Below, one piece after another: positions 11,196 through 23,305 of a stretch of 64,000 nt of DNA. Source of the DNA: Coremacera marginata. Lineage: Eukaryota > Arthropoda > Insecta > Diptera > Sciomyzidae. The translations under genes and the position numbers were made by a program. Each line of letters starts with the position of its first letter. Within the stretch, counting starts at the first letter, position 1. Under the pieces are notes generated by a model. The model worked only from the letters and a program-made list of their open reading frames with translations. It was not told where the DNA came from and made no database searches. Location: NCBI GenBank assembly GCA_914767935.1, contig OU612046.1, forward strand, positions 150,582,700 through 150,646,699, in the 5' to 3' direction.

Positions 11196-11872
11196 TTGAA
11201 AGAAAATCTCAATAAAAAATTTTTTTAATACATTTTATACAGCCCAATTCTATGTGGATTTGAAGATTTTTTAATCATATTTTAATCAAGTTTTCATAAG
11301 AAAACTGAGCAATTACAGTTCTTAAACTTCGGTATTTTTAAAATAATTAAGTTTGTTGTTAAAAAATAAAAACCAATTTTTAGTTTGAAAAAAATTTTAT
11401 TCTGTTAGTTTTTTAATTTGCAAATAATTTAAATTTAAATAAACGACTGATTTAATTCTTTAATACCAAGAAAAAGTAACTGTTTATTTCTGTTTATAAA
11501 AATTTATCCAGCTGAGTAATGATTTTCAAAGAAAGTCTTACTTTGATGAGATAACTTAAATAATATATTGGCTATAAGATATTGATGCTGTGCAAAAACC
11601 AGTTGTCGAATTACGGGTTTTGAAAAATTGTCTGAAATTTAAATATAACTTTTACCGGAGTCTCAAAATTAATTTGATAAAAAAAAAAAATGCATCGTCA
11701 TCTCTCTTATGGTCATTTAAAAACAGGCATATTCACGAATAGTCTTAAAATAAATGGATGTGCTTAAAAAAATTTCCATATCCTTGCTTTTAGTTTTTTA
11801 CTGCTATTTGCTTATAGATTTTTTTTTATCAAAACCCCGCCCCTCCCAAGGTAAATTCTGGCAACGGGCCTG
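11196..11872 (-). mobile_element. hAT element G1, truncated
   Basis: The right end reads ...GGCAACGGGCCTG, which reversed is CAGGCCCGTTGCC, matching the terminus of the complete hAT element at 27912. The interior also matches that element, inverted. Examples are TTCCATATCCTTGC near 11775, TATTCACGAAT near 11730, and AGAATTG...TGTATAAAATGT near 11240. The other terminus is missing; the match stops where the SINE begins. No transposase frame survives. Confidence 0.65.
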
Positions 11873-11901
11873 ACATAATATAATCACAATACAATATAAA
11901 G

Positions 11902-13792
11902 AAAGTAACACAATTACTTTGGCTGGGTAGTCGGTAATTGGCTCGGTAATCGGTTGGCAACCGCTTCGGTAATTGGTTGGTAATCGTTTCAGTAATCGAT
12001 TGATATTTGCTTCGGTAATCGGTAATCCGTTGGTAATCGCTTTTAAAATTTGTTGGTTATCGCTACGGCAATCGGTTGGTTATCGCTACGGTAATCGGTT
12101 GATTATCGCTTTGGCAATCGGTTGGTTATCGCTACGGTAATCGGTTGGCAATCGCTTCGGTAGTTGGTAATTGCTGCGGTAATCGGTAATTGGTTCGATA
12201 ATCAGTTGGTAATCGTTTCGGTAATCGGTAATTGGTTCTGTAATTGGTTGGTAATCGCTTTGGTAATCGATAATTGGTTCTGTTATCGGTTTGTAGTTGC
12301 TCCGGATATTGGTAATCGGTTGGTAATCGCTTCGGTAATCGGTTGAAAATAGCTTCGGTAGTCAGTAATCGATTAGTTTCCGCTTGGGTAATCGGTTGGC
12401 AATCGCTTCTGTATTTAGTAATCGGTTGGTCATTGCTTCGGTAACCGGTAATTGCTTCGGTAATTAGTAATTGGTTCGATACTCAGTTGGTAATCGCTTT
12501 GGTAATTGGTAATTGGTTCGATAATCAGTTGGTAATCGCTTTGGTAATCGGTAATCGGTTGGTAATCGCTTCGGTAATCGGTTGGTAATCGCTTCGGTAG
12601 TTGGTAATTGCTTCAGTAATCGGTAATTGGTTCGAAAATCAGTTGGTAATCGCTTCGGTAATTGGTTCTGTAATTGGTTGGTAGTCGCTTCGGTAATCGG
12701 TAATTGGTTCTGTAATCGGTTTGTAGTTGCTCCGGATATTGATAATCGGTTGGTAGTCGCTTCGGTAATCGGTTGAAAATAGCTTCGGTAATCAGTAATC
12801 GATTAGTTTTCGCTTGGGTAATCGGTTGGCAATCGCCGGATATTGGTAATCGGTTGGTAATTGCTTCGGTAATCGGTTGAAAATAGCTTCGGTAATCAGT
12901 AATCGATTAGTTTCCGCTTGGGTAATCGGTTGGCAATCGCTTCTGTAATTAGTAATCGGTTAGTCGTTGCTTCGGTAATTGGTTCGAAAATCAGTTGGTA
13001 ATCGCTTCGGTAATTGGTTCTGTAATTGGTTGGTAGTCGCTTCGGTATTCGGTAATTGGTTCTGTAATCGGTTTGTAGTTGCTCCGGATATTGATAATCG
13101 GTTGGTAGTCGCTTCGGTAATCGGTTGAAAATAGCTTCGGTAATCAGTAATCGATTAGTTTTCGCTTGGGTAATTGGTTGGCAATCGCCGGATATTGATA
13201 ATCGGTTGGTAATCGCTTCGGTAATCGGTTAAAAATAGCTTCGGTAGTCAGTAATCGATTAGTTTTCGCTTGGGTAATCGGTTGGCAATCGCTTCTGTAA
13301 TTAGTAATCGGTTGGTCATTGCTTCGGTAATTGGTTCGAAAATCAGTTGGTAATCGCTTCGGTAATTGGTTCTGTAATTGGTTAGTAATCGCTTCGGTAA
13401 TCGGTAATTGGTTCTGTAATCGGTTTGTAATCGCTCCGGATATTAGTAATCGGTTGCTAATCGCTTCGGTAATCGGTTGAAAATAGCTTCGGTAATCAGT
13501 AATCGATTAGTTTTCGCTTGGGTAATCTTGGCAATCGCTTCGGTAATTAGTAATCGGTTGGCCAATCGCTTCGGTTATCGGTAGTTGGTTCTATAATTGA
13601 TTGGTAACCGCTTCGGTAATCGGTAATTGCATCTGTAATCGGTTGGTAGTCGCTTCAGTAATCGGTTGGCAATCGCTTCGATAATTAGTAGTCAGTTGGC
13701 AATTCCTTCGGTAGTCGGTAAGTGGTTCGGTAATAGGTTGGTTATCATTTCGGTAAAAAGTGCTCAACGCACCTAAAGAAGTTTTCACTTAA
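11902..13792. repeat. 23-bp satellite array I
   Basis: This is about 1.85 kb of variants of GGTAATCGGTT plus GGTAATCGCTTC, an 11+12-bp dimer. A higher-order pattern exists: the variant segment containing GCTTGGGTAATCGGTTGGC recurs near 12383, 12812, 12917, 13165, 13270 and 13516, alternating about 105 and 247 bp from the second copy on. The left flank GTAACACAATTACTTTGG is shared with array II. The right flank GTGCTCAACGC...AAGAAGTTTTCACTT is shared with arrays II and III. Open frames across it are a consequence of a stop-poor repeat. Confidence 0.9.
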
Positions 13793-16310
13793 AAAAATAA
13801 AAATTGATGTTTTAAAAATTCTAGACTAGAATGAATACTGCCTTAAAGCTGAAAAATAATTTAAAAATACGCAAAAACACCGTTTTTCAACTAACGTTTG
13901 ATATATAATGAGTAAACCAATCACTTTGAAATTTCGATTATGGTTCTCTGTGTTTATTTGCTATATTTTAAAGAACAAAACAATTTTAGTTTTTGCAAAT
14001 ATTTTTTTTTTAATTTTGTGGAAATTGCGCAAATTGAGGAAATCTCACACTGTGAATTGATTCTATGCTAGGAATCTTTTAATGCACATTAAAAATTTCA
14101 TCAACTTAGTACATATACATCGAAAAAAGAACTTAAGGCCAATTAACAATAAACTTGTGTTAATTTATTCAATGGCTCCGGCACTTCGGTGCCTTTCAAA
14201 TTCTTGGATAAGAGAACCAAGTTGTTCTATTTGTGGATCTATTGTCGATATTTTGTACAACTTGACATATATCCGTTCTATCCGATTCTATTTATATATA
14301 ATTTTGCATAAGCTTAAGTGATGATTAAACCAAATTTTATACACAGCTTTTGTGACTTTAACAATAATTTTCTCAATTCAACAAAATTCAATTTTAACAG
14401 TACAAACAATAAATTTTTTTAGAAATTATCGAATGTTTCATTTTTAAACCATGTTTAGCTTGCACAAATACTTTTGTCATCACACATTGATTCTGCCACT
14501 CAGTACATTTTTCTTTTACATAAGCCAACTTGTTTATTCTTACTATGGCTCTATCTCTCGGTGTAATAACTCTATTTATGGTGTTTTGAAGTTTGTCAGT
14601 GGTACACTTATGTATTGCATATATCTCTGCTGGGTTATTCTCTATAAATTAAATTTCAATTGTTGCAGTAACTGTAGTTGAATTCTGTTCTTGTTATTGT
14701 TGTCAATATTCAATGTTTGTCTTCTTGTTGATGGTGTTTTTTTTTTTCCTTGTTGTAGTGTCTGTTTTTTCCGTAAATTCTGATGCTACAAATTTAAAAA
14801 AAAAAAATACAACTCGAGTACTTTTTATGGTCATTGTAGTTGTTGCAATTTTTATTGTTGCTGCACTTGTGCCACATACACTCAAGGGTCATCGCTTGAA
14901 CGAGTGAAGGATTCGCCTGAATTGTTGTTGCACTCTTGTTGTGCTTTTTCCGCACAATTGCATTAAGGCAATGAGGGCAACGGAAGTGCAGCAGCCATCG
15001 CCATGAGTGAACGGAAATGCGAGTGGTGATCAATTTGTATGGATTACAACTAAAGCTCTAACGTTTTTTTTTTTCATCCAATTTTAAATAGCACTTGAAA
15101 TTTTTTTAAGGTGATTGAACTGTATTCAGCAAAATGTTGACTTGTTTGGCTTACAGCGGAAGTCAGTAACTATCAATAAATTCTGTTCTAGCATAGTTAT
15201 ATATAACAACAGATAAATATTCAATAATATTTAAAAAATAAACAGCTATAAAAAGGCAGTAGAATATTTATGACTTTTTTAATGAATAACAATTTGAATA
15301 ATATCATATTTGAAAATATGAAGTAATAAAAATGCTCTTAAGCACCTGCATGAAAAACAATTTGTTTTCCGCTCATAAAATGCTTTTTAAAATTCTGAAT
15401 TTCATGTATAAATTCAGTCATTAAAATGCATCCTCCAAACTGCACTGAAATTTTTTATGCATCGTTTAAGTTTTTTGTTTGTGGTTTTTGTATTACTTAC
15501 AAAATATATAAAAAGCATCATTATAGAATTTTTTTCTGCACAGCTTCTTGCCGTATTTTCACAAGTGCGGAAACTTGCACAGCACTTTGGCTTAAGCAGC
15601 ACTATAATTAGCATAATTAAGACAATAATGGTGCATGCTAATTTCCGACAGGGCACAAGAAAGTAAAAAAAAAAAAAAATTTAAGAATGCAATATTATGC
15701 TTTAATGAGAAAAACTAAAGAAAATATTTTTCTTTTATGGAAAAAAATAAGAGGAAAAATAAGAGGCTGTAGAAAGCAAAACAAAAAAAAAGTAATTTTG
15801 CTGGCAATAAAAAAGAAAGAAATTTTTTTTGTATTCTTCTAAAGCATAATTGAATTAAATTAGTAAAGCAGATTCAAAATATTTATCATATGTATGCAAG
15901 AAAGAACAACGAACATATCCTTATAAGCAAAAATAACCATTGCCGCTGTTTAGGAATATATATTGAGCATTCGGAATAAACAGCGATGATTGTAAGAACT
16001 GAAATACAGCTAAAGAGGCAAGCATAGAAGTCTGGAGAAGAGGAAATGTATTCTCAAAGAATAAAGCAGATGGACATTTTAATTGAACTTTCAGATTTTG
16101 GCATAAAGATTGTTTTTATAACATAAAAATTAATACACACTGATGATATTAGAAAAAATTGAAAACGTTTACATATTATCATACAACGTTTTTCATATTT
16201 GTGTACAAAATTGAGAAAAAATCATTAACAAATTTTCATGATCGTATCTTATTTTAATGCTAATAAAATTATATTATATTATTATGATTGTTCCTATAAT
16301 CAGCTACTTT
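13793..16310. other. AT-rich DNA, no gene supported
   Basis: There are only short low-complexity frames. 14640-15030 is rich in TTG/CAA trinucleotides and contains a GC-richer patch (14930-15025), but no conserved coding blocks are visible. No terminal repeats were found. Confidence 0.5.
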
Positions 16311-16369
16311 GTGGCTGTTTATAGTAAACTAGACTTCCAATCGCTTCATAAAATACAACTCGCTTGATC

Positions 16370-16915
16370 TACATAAGTTTGATCACATCTCTTCTTGGAG
16401 TAAAAGCATTCTTGGATGTGGCATCACTTCCTATACGAATGCAAGAAACTGTATTATCTTACATAACATTATTCATTCAAAACTCCGTGGTATCTTTATG
16501 AAAAGTTGCAATTTAGCCAATATAATAGAAGTAGAAACTTAATAATACCTAAATATAAATTTTTAATTTCAACGAGACTCTTATATATTAACACCATTAG
16601 ATTATGGAACTCTTTACCTAATATCTTAAAATGTATTGATAGGAAAAGGAACTTTTAACTTTTAATATTTAAGCACTTTTCTGATTTTAACTTTTAGCTC
16701 GTAAAACTTCTCTCGTTAGCCCTAAAAATAGCCAAAAATCTGTTATCTGATTGGTCTTTGTTTGTGTTAGATTATATGTTATGGTTAAGATAGATATAAA
16801 TTTAGAGTTAATTTTTAGTTTTTAAGACAACATGCTTCTTATTCCTACATTGTTGTACTATAAAAGAAATTATTATTATTGTACTAATTATTACTGAAAT
16901 AAATTGAAATATAAT
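16370..16915 (+). mobile_element. CR1/Jockey-type LINE 3' fragment
   Basis: The decoded plus-strand blocks ILHNIIHSKLRGIF (near 16455) and RLWNSLPNILK (near 16601) are the usual C-terminal blocks of CR1/Jockey-clade polymerases. The second is followed by a stop and a short AT-rich 3' UTR. The equivalent region in the better copy at 20.3-22.7 kb reads AYNIVSGKI and DLCNSLSQVM. Stops and frameshifts are frequent. Only the last ~150 codons remain. Confidence 0.5.
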
Positions 16916-16924
16916 TATATTGTA

Positions 16925-17055
16925 CTAGCAGGACCCAGTTGTCCGCGGCTTCGCGACGGACGTTCCATAAACCATACTTTTTATTTGTGGGAGCGGAAAG
17001 TGCCCAGAAGTTTTTGAGTTTTAATGATTTCTTAAAAATGGGCATAGTTATTAGT
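16925..17055. repeat. Dispersed repeat beginning ACTAGCAGGACC
   Basis: The opening resembles the start of the 1.9-kb repeat cluster. The segment runs up to the TTAA of element B. Its class is unknown. Confidence 0.3.
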
Positions 17056-17061
17056 GCTTAA

Positions 17062-18570
17062 GAGAGTATTCCTGGTTGGAAGGCTGTTTTTGGAACCTCT
17101 TTGAAAAACTTCTCATACGAAAACGTAAATAGCTATTTAAATAGTGTTTTTTTTATTGTGTTGAGAACATATTTAGTTAAATAAAAATTTTTTTCCTTTG
17201 TACGAGGGCTGTTCAAAAAGTTGTCGGCCTTCAAAGTTGGGCGTCGAAAAAAAAGGTATGCTGCTTGCGGCCGGGATAGCTTGACTTCGGATCATCTGAA
17301 ATCGAAAACGTAAACGGCGTTAGATTCCTCAATCATAATGTTGCGATTATTTTTACAAAATGGCGGTCATTGAAAAGTGAAAAACCGATTTTGGGTCTTT
17401 TTTTTGTAGTTTAGTGTAAAAATATATAGTAAAAAATTTTTAAAAAAATTGTGATAGAAAAAGGAACCAGAATGGTGACAATTCTGCGTCGATTGCACTT
17501 TGTTTCATCAAAATCGGTTCAGAACTACGGGCGCAATCTGGGCCCCAAGCTCGAAAAACTTGGTTTCGTGGTGGATAAACGCGTTTAAGTTTGAAGTTAT
17601 TTTTTTATCAAAAAAAAAAATTGAAATGAAAAATTTGAGCAAACAGTTTTAGAAATTCGACAATCCTGCGTCGATTGCACTTAATTTCATTAAAATCGGT
17701 TCGGTAGAATCGGAGAAAAGTGACTTCGAAATTCAAAAACGTGATTTTGAAAAAACTCAAAGAAAATTTTAGGCAATAAAACATTTATTTTTTTTGTGGA
17801 AAACTTACATATATCAATCTGCAATGCCAGCCCCATAAAGAACTGCTTCCTCTTCTTCAAAAAATGAGAACTCAGTGGCTCTTTGTGCTCTTCGGGCAGT
17901 TCTACCTTTTTTTGATGCGGCCAGAGCTCTTGCTGCGGACCTTTTCAAACGCTCTTTGAGAAAACTGTATCAAACTCCAAAATGCAATTCTCCGTTTTGT
18001 TGTCAATGCTTATGTCTTCGTTTTCATTACTTGTGAATAAGGTGTCCTCATCTCTTTCGTGTTGGTTACCACGAAACTGGCGTTTTAAGGGACGAGTTTT
18101 TCGATTGCTACCAGTGTTTCATTTATTTTTATTTCTATTACTTTTTCTATCCATTGTCCTTAGCACAAACAAAAATTTTTATCAAAACTGTACTTTTCAG
18201 AACTGTATGCGCGCGCGCGTCCGGTTTATAACTCAATTCAAAGTGAGCTAAACGTTGCCAACATTCGAATACCTAAGCTCTAAAATGTGTATTCATTTAT
18301 TTTTAAAATGCGTATACAAACAAGTTATGATCTACTAAAGAATGCGTTGGACGAAATTCGGTGGTTGCTTCAAACCGTTGCATTCAAAAAGTAGCCAAAT
18401 TAAGCAAATCGCATTTTGGCGAAAACATTGCTGGACAAAAATGGGCCATATCTCTTAAAGGATTTCGAATTTCAAAAAACCCAGTTAGGACGATATTCTC
18501 AAATATCCAAGCTATAAAAATATGCAAAACAAAAAAACCAAAAAAATGTTTGCCAACCAGGAATACTCCC
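17062..18570 (-). mobile_element. TTAA-flanked DNA transposon B, complete non-autonomous copy
   Basis: TTAA occurs at 17058-17061 and 18571-18574. The ends are GAGAGTATTCCTGGTTGG and CCAACCAGGAATACTCCC. The body is collinear with copy A (9735-11094), including the GCGCGCGCG tract, but about 150 bp longer. It carries the same N- plus C-terminal transposase remnant with the core missing, so A and B descend from one deleted founder. Confidence 0.82.
17814..18154 (-). pseudogene. Mutator-like transposase remnant with start codon
   Basis: The minus-strand ATG at 18154 opens MDRKSNRNK, followed by a basic stretch with LKRQFRGNQHERDED and then NCILEFDTVFSK. The reading then passes, out of frame, into the C-terminal tail that ends at the stop 17814-17816. 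The deletion joins the first ~70 codons to the last ~45. All the catalytic acidic residues are gone. The start is preferred because the same basic N-terminus is seen in copy A and in this protein family. Confidence 0.6.
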
Positions 18571-18629
18571 TTAATTTGTTTTTTTTTTTTGGCTTACATT
18601 TTGGTTTAAATGCCCATATACTATATTTG

Positions 18630-19215
18630 TAACACAATTACTTTGGTTGGTAATCGCTTAGGTAATCGGTTGGCAATCAGTTGATAATCACTTTGGTAAT
18701 CGCTTCGGTAGGTAGTTCGTTAATTAGTTGGAAACCACTTCGGTAATTGACAATCGGTTGATAATCACTTCAGTAATTGGTTGGTAATCGCTTCGGTAAT
18801 TAGTTCTGTAATCGGTTGGTAATCGATTAGGTAAGTAGTTTCGTCGATTGGAAATCGCTTCGATAATTGGTAATCGGTTGGTTATCACTTCGGTAATCGG
18901 TAATTGGTTTGGCAATCGGTTGGTAATCGTTTCGGCAATCTGTAATTGGTTTGGCAATCGGTTGGTAATCGTTTCGGCAATCGGTAATTGGTTCGGTAAT
19001 CGGTTCGTAATCATCCTGGTAATCGGTAATTGGTTTGAAAATCGCTTGGGTCTTCGGCTTGGTCGACGCTAGGCAATCCCTAAAAAAGAAATCTGGACAG
19101 CAATCAATAACTTCTATTACGCTAACAGCGTGATGATATTGCGAATCTATAGTTTTGCTGTCTATCAATAATTGCACAACGAATCTAAAGAAGTTTTCAC
19201 TTAAAAAAAAAATTT
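18630..19215. repeat. 23-bp satellite array II with conserved flanks
   Basis: The array core lies at 18644-19048. The left flank GTAACACAATTACTTTGG is identical in type to that of array I. The right flank (19050-19215) contains GGCAATCCCTAAA, AACAGCGTGATGATATTGCG and AAGAAGTTTTCACTT. All of these recur after array III, and the last recurs after array I. Confidence 0.88.
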
Positions 19216-19840
19216 TTTTTACACTTTCCACAACTAACTATACACAATATTAATAGTTTACTTGCTAGTTATTTTTCTCTTCCCCAAATTAGTTTAATCT
19301 GATTTTTGGAGCTCAAGCAAAGAAATGTGGCATTAGAGGGTTAAAGAATATGAAGAACATGTATCTTCGTTATCCTCGAAGGTGAAATATAAAAAAAAAA
19401 TAACTAACGAAATAAACTCAAACTCAACAAAAAGTGCTTTTTTAACGTGATTTTTTCCCAAAATTAAAAATGAGAAAGTTAAAAAAAGGCGGCAAAATTT
19501 TTTTTGCCCAGGAGCGGCATATAGTCTCAATATGGCTCTGTATTCGGGTCCAGAGGTATGTTTTTTTTAAAAATCAGCATAGAGCAGAAGAAGCGTGATT
19601 TTTAGTACTTTGTTTGTAATACCACGATAACAACAAAACGAATTTAAAAAAAAGTAGGCAGCGGGGAGACTGCCGACCGAAGTGAAAACCTAGAGCTACG
19701 AAATAACATAGCTGTTATAAATTTCTGAAGTAGCTAGATTCAGCAAATCAGACGCGTTCTACTTTGTTAACACTTTTTATCAATTTATGCGTTATTGAAT
19801 GTATAAACTGATATTTTTTAATGTTTTTATAAAATATAGT
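19216..19840. other. AT-rich DNA between satellite arrays
   Basis: No coding frame or terminal repeat could be supported. The short minus frames at 19333-19530 and 19748-19966 look like chance frames, the second running into the satellite. Confidence 0.5.
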
Positions 19841-20206
19841 ATTGGTTGGGTAATCGGTAATTGGTTGATAATCGCTTCGGTAATTGATAGTCGTTTGGTA
19901 ATCGCTACGGTAATCGGTTGGTAATCGCTTTGGAAGTCGGTAATCGGTAGCTAATACTTTCTGCAATCGGTAATCGTTTGATTATCGCTTCGGTTATTGA
20001 TTGGTAATCGCTTTGGTAATCGGTTAATAATCGCTTTGATAATCGTTTGGTAATTGCTTTGGTAATCGATAATTGGTTCGGAAAGTGGTTGGTAATCGCT
20101 TCGGTAATCGGTTGGTAATGGCTTCGCTTATCGGTTGGAAATCACTTCGGCAATTGGTAATCGGTTGGCAACCCCTTCGGTAATTGGTTGGTAATATCCT
20201 CTGTAA
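19841..20206. repeat. 23-bp satellite array III, left part
   Basis: Variants of GGTAATCGGTTGGTAATCGC continue until the LINE insertion at 20215. The array resumes after the LINE at 22711. Confidence 0.88.
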
Positions 20207-20282
20207 TCGGTATTTATTTATTTTTTTTATTTCTTTATTTATTAATTCAGTCTACGAATTAAAATCTTACAGACTAATACAT

Positions 20283-22427
20283 TTAATTAAATACAGTGAA
20301 TAAATTTAATCTAAATCTATACTCATTTACATCGAAATTCATTACTTGAGAAAGACTATTGCACAAATCAACGCACCTAGCAATTGGCTCATTAGCAGCA
20401 TAAATTGTCCTATGAAAGGAATCAGAGCCTAATCTGTTATTTCTTAAAGCTCTAGGGGGGTAATAAACACGGAATAAACTAGATAGTTCTGCACACACTA
20501 TTTTACCCGAAACAATATTGTAAGCAAACATTAAAGAAAAAACCTTACGCCTATCCTGAAGGGAAGTTAGGCCAAGAAATTTACGTCTAGCTATATATGA
20601 AGGGAGACCATCCGGCCAAAACATTTTACTTAAGGCATATTTAGTCAAACGTTTTTTAACACTTTCAATTTTATTAGAATGAACATCAAAATATGGATTC
20701 CAAATCAGGCAGCAGTAGTCTAAATGACTTCTAACTAAAGTCACATACAGAGCCTTAACCGTCAAAGGATCTTTAAAGTCTTGCGTATTTTTTTTAATAA
20801 AACCAAGCATAGAGTATGCTTTAGCTACAGTAAGGTCAATATGATTGGTAAATTTGAGCTTAGAGTCAAATATCACACCCAAGTCTTTGACTTCGTTTTT
20901 ACGAGTAATATGACAATTATTAACTGAGTAATCGAACGTTATTCGGTCGGCACACTTAGTATATGACACAACACTGCACTTATTAATATTTAATAATAGT
21001 TAATTAGAAACACACCAATTATTTAAAACATCTAAATCCAACTGCAGGTTGTGACAGTCTGACAGCTTAGAAATTTTTAAAAATAATTTAACATCATCTG
21101 CAAACATAAGACACTTTGAGTGTTGAAAGTGCTGCGGTAAATCATTAATAAAAATTAAAAAAAGAAGCGGTCCACAGTGGGTACCTTGGGGTATACCAGA
21201 AAAAGCATCCATCAAAATATCGGATTTTAAAGAACCAATTTTAACAAAAAGTTTTCTGTTCGTTAAGAAACTTTTAAAGAATTTAACAAGATGGTCAGAG
21301 ACTCCAAACTGCTTCAACTTATTTAAAAGAATGAGGTGGTCTACTTTATCGAATGCCTTTGAAAAGTCAGTGTAAATAACATCCAACTGGCTATGCTGCT
21401 CAAAGCTGCTGATTATTTGATTTGTAATCAACGCTAAATTCGTACATGTTGACCTACCTGGCAGGAATCCATGTTGTAGTGCACTTATGTGGTTTTTTAT
21501 ACAATACAACAGCTTGGTTTTGATGATATCATCGAATAGTTTAGCAGAAATACCCTGTTTGACAATAGCTCTATAATTAACTACATTGCATCGATCGCCG
21601 GATTTAAAAATCGGAGCTATCGAACAAGTTTTCCAACATTCTAGAAAGGTGCATTCATTTAAACATAACTGAAATAGCAGTACAAGCGGTACTGTTATAT
21701 TAGCCAAGCATAGTTTAAATAACATGGGTGGAAAACCGTCATGATCAGATTTGTAACTTGGTTTCAAATTTGAAATGGCATTTCTCACATCTTCGTCGCT
21801 GACTAAAAAATTCTGCAATGGACTTGAAATTGGAGTTCCAAAAGTAAGACTCTGAATATTATTGTGTTTTTCATAAACACTTTGAAAATATTTTGCAAAT
21901 AGATTACAAGAATCAAGAGTGTTATAAGACTTTTCATCTAAGTATTCTAAACTTGATGGAAATCCATTAGTCTTCCGCTTCATATTAACAAAGTCCCAAA
22001 AAGCAGAAGGATGAGATTTCAGTTTCGATTCGATGCTATACATATATTATTTGAATAAAAAGCTGTGGAGAAAATCAAACTCCTTCCGAACGCGAACAAA
22101 GCACAAACGATCTGATTCACTGTTGGTTTGCTTAAATTTTTTCAAAGCCTTATTTTTAATATTCTCAAGATTTAGTAACCTGGCGTTAAACCATGGTGGC
22201 TTACTATTAGAACTGGTGCGTTTTAAAGGAACAAATTCCGAGATTGAAAATTTTAGTTTTTCACATATAATATTGTAAGTATCCCTTGAATCAGAAAGAG
22301 CATTTAGAACTGACCAGTCAACGGATGCCAGGTATTCATTAATTGAAAGGAAGTTACCTTTAGAAAAATCGCGATAGTAATTATCATGCATAGGATTAAT
22401 CAAAGCTATAAAATTCAAAAGATACAT
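20283..22427 (-). pseudogene. LINE reverse transcriptase (nearly intact frame)
   Basis: A single reading frame runs from about 22427 down to 20283 with two in-frame TAA codons, after codon FLFK (near 22045) and after NNWCVSN (21000). RT blocks are visible in order: LPGRSTCTNLALI, DFSKAFDKVDHLILLNKL, GIPQGTHCGPLLFLIFINDLP and the active site MFADDVKLFL. Past the second stop come KDLGVIFDSKLKFTNHI, RSHLDYCCLIWNP and FDVNEYRFRLNLF, which are typical CR1/Jockey C-terminal blocks. It would copy its own RNA at the nicked target. It is likely inactive because of the stops. Confidence 0.82.
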
Positions 22428-22707
22428 GCAACGCCTTATGATGAACTGTATTCACAGAAATAGGCAGCAAATTCAGGTCGCATTTGGCTTTTATGTCACA
22501 AGTGATGAAAACAAGGTCAAGTATTCGATCAATGTCGTTCTTGACAAAGTTAATTTGTTCAAAACCATTCAGTTGCAAGAAGGATATTACTAACGAATCA
22601 CTTTCAGATTTAACATTCAATGGCACAAGCTTATCCCCCTCCAAAGACCATAAAATATTACACATGTTAAAGTCACCTAATAAAATAACATGTTGATTAG
22701 AGTTCAA
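22396..22707 (-). pseudogene. LINE endonuclease C-terminal fragment
   Basis: The fragment shows LLGDFNMCNILW, the conserved GDFN block of APE-type LINE endonucleases, and RILDLVFIT, the DLV block. It also has HHKALHVSF, close to the usual SDH motif. It is in a different frame from the RT part, so a frameshift lies near 22430. The 5' part of the domain is missing through truncation at 22709. Confidence 0.75.
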
Positions 22708-22710
22708 ACT

Positions 22711-23305
22711 CGGTATTCGGATTTGGTTCGGTATTCTATTGGTAATCGCTTCGGTAATTAGTAATCGATCGGTAATCGCTGCGGTAATCGGTAATGGGTT
22801 GGTAATGGCTTCGGTAATCGGTTGATAATAGCTTCGGTAATCGATTGGTTATTGGTTCGGTAATCGGTTGGTAATCGCTTCGGTAATAGTTTGGTAATCG
22901 TTAAGGTAATTGGTAATTGGTTTGTAATAGCTTCGGTAATCGGTTGGTTATGGCTTCGATAATCGGTTAATAATCGCTTGGTAGTCGCTTGGATTATCGG
23001 TAATCGGCTTGTAGTCGCTTCGGTAATACGTAATTGGTTCAGTAATTGGTTGGTAATATCCTCGGTAATCGGTAATTGGTTCGGTAATCGCTTCGACAAC
23101 CGGCATGGTAATCGGTAATCGGTTCGGTCTTCGGCTTGTTCGGTGCTAGGTAATCCCTTAAGAGGAATACTGTACAGCAATAATTTCTATTACGTTAACA
23201 GCGTGACGATATCGCTGACAGCGTGATAATATCGCAAATCTATAGTTTTGCTCTCTACCAAAACGTGCTCAACGCGCCTTAAGAAGTTTTCATTTCCAAA
23301 AAATA
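22711..23305. repeat. 23-bp satellite array III, right part, with conserved flank
   Basis: The array core lies at 22711-23130. The flank (23130-23305) contains CTAGGTAATCCCTTAA, AACAGCGTGA, GTGCTCAACGC and AAGAAGTTTTCA, the same order as after array II. Confidence 0.88.

Larger units (their letters stand above)
20215..22709 (-). mobile_element. CR1/Jockey-type LINE inserted in satellite array III
   Basis: This is a minus-strand non-LTR retrotransposon whose A-rich 3' end (T-rich on the plus strand, 20215-20260) and truncated 5' end both meet satellite sequence. TCGGTATT occurs at 20207-20214 and again at 22710-22717, a plausible 8-bp target duplication. It covers the C-terminal end of the endonuclease, the full RT and the C-terminal domain. 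The polymerase frame is interrupted by only two stops and one frameshift, so the insertion is fairly young. Confidence 0.85.

Noticed and set aside
18724..19231. Frames over the satellite arrays (also at 22758-23180 and 13591-13788)
   Set aside because: Translation of the 23-bp repeat (…ITNRLPITEA…); stop-free in several frames by composition.
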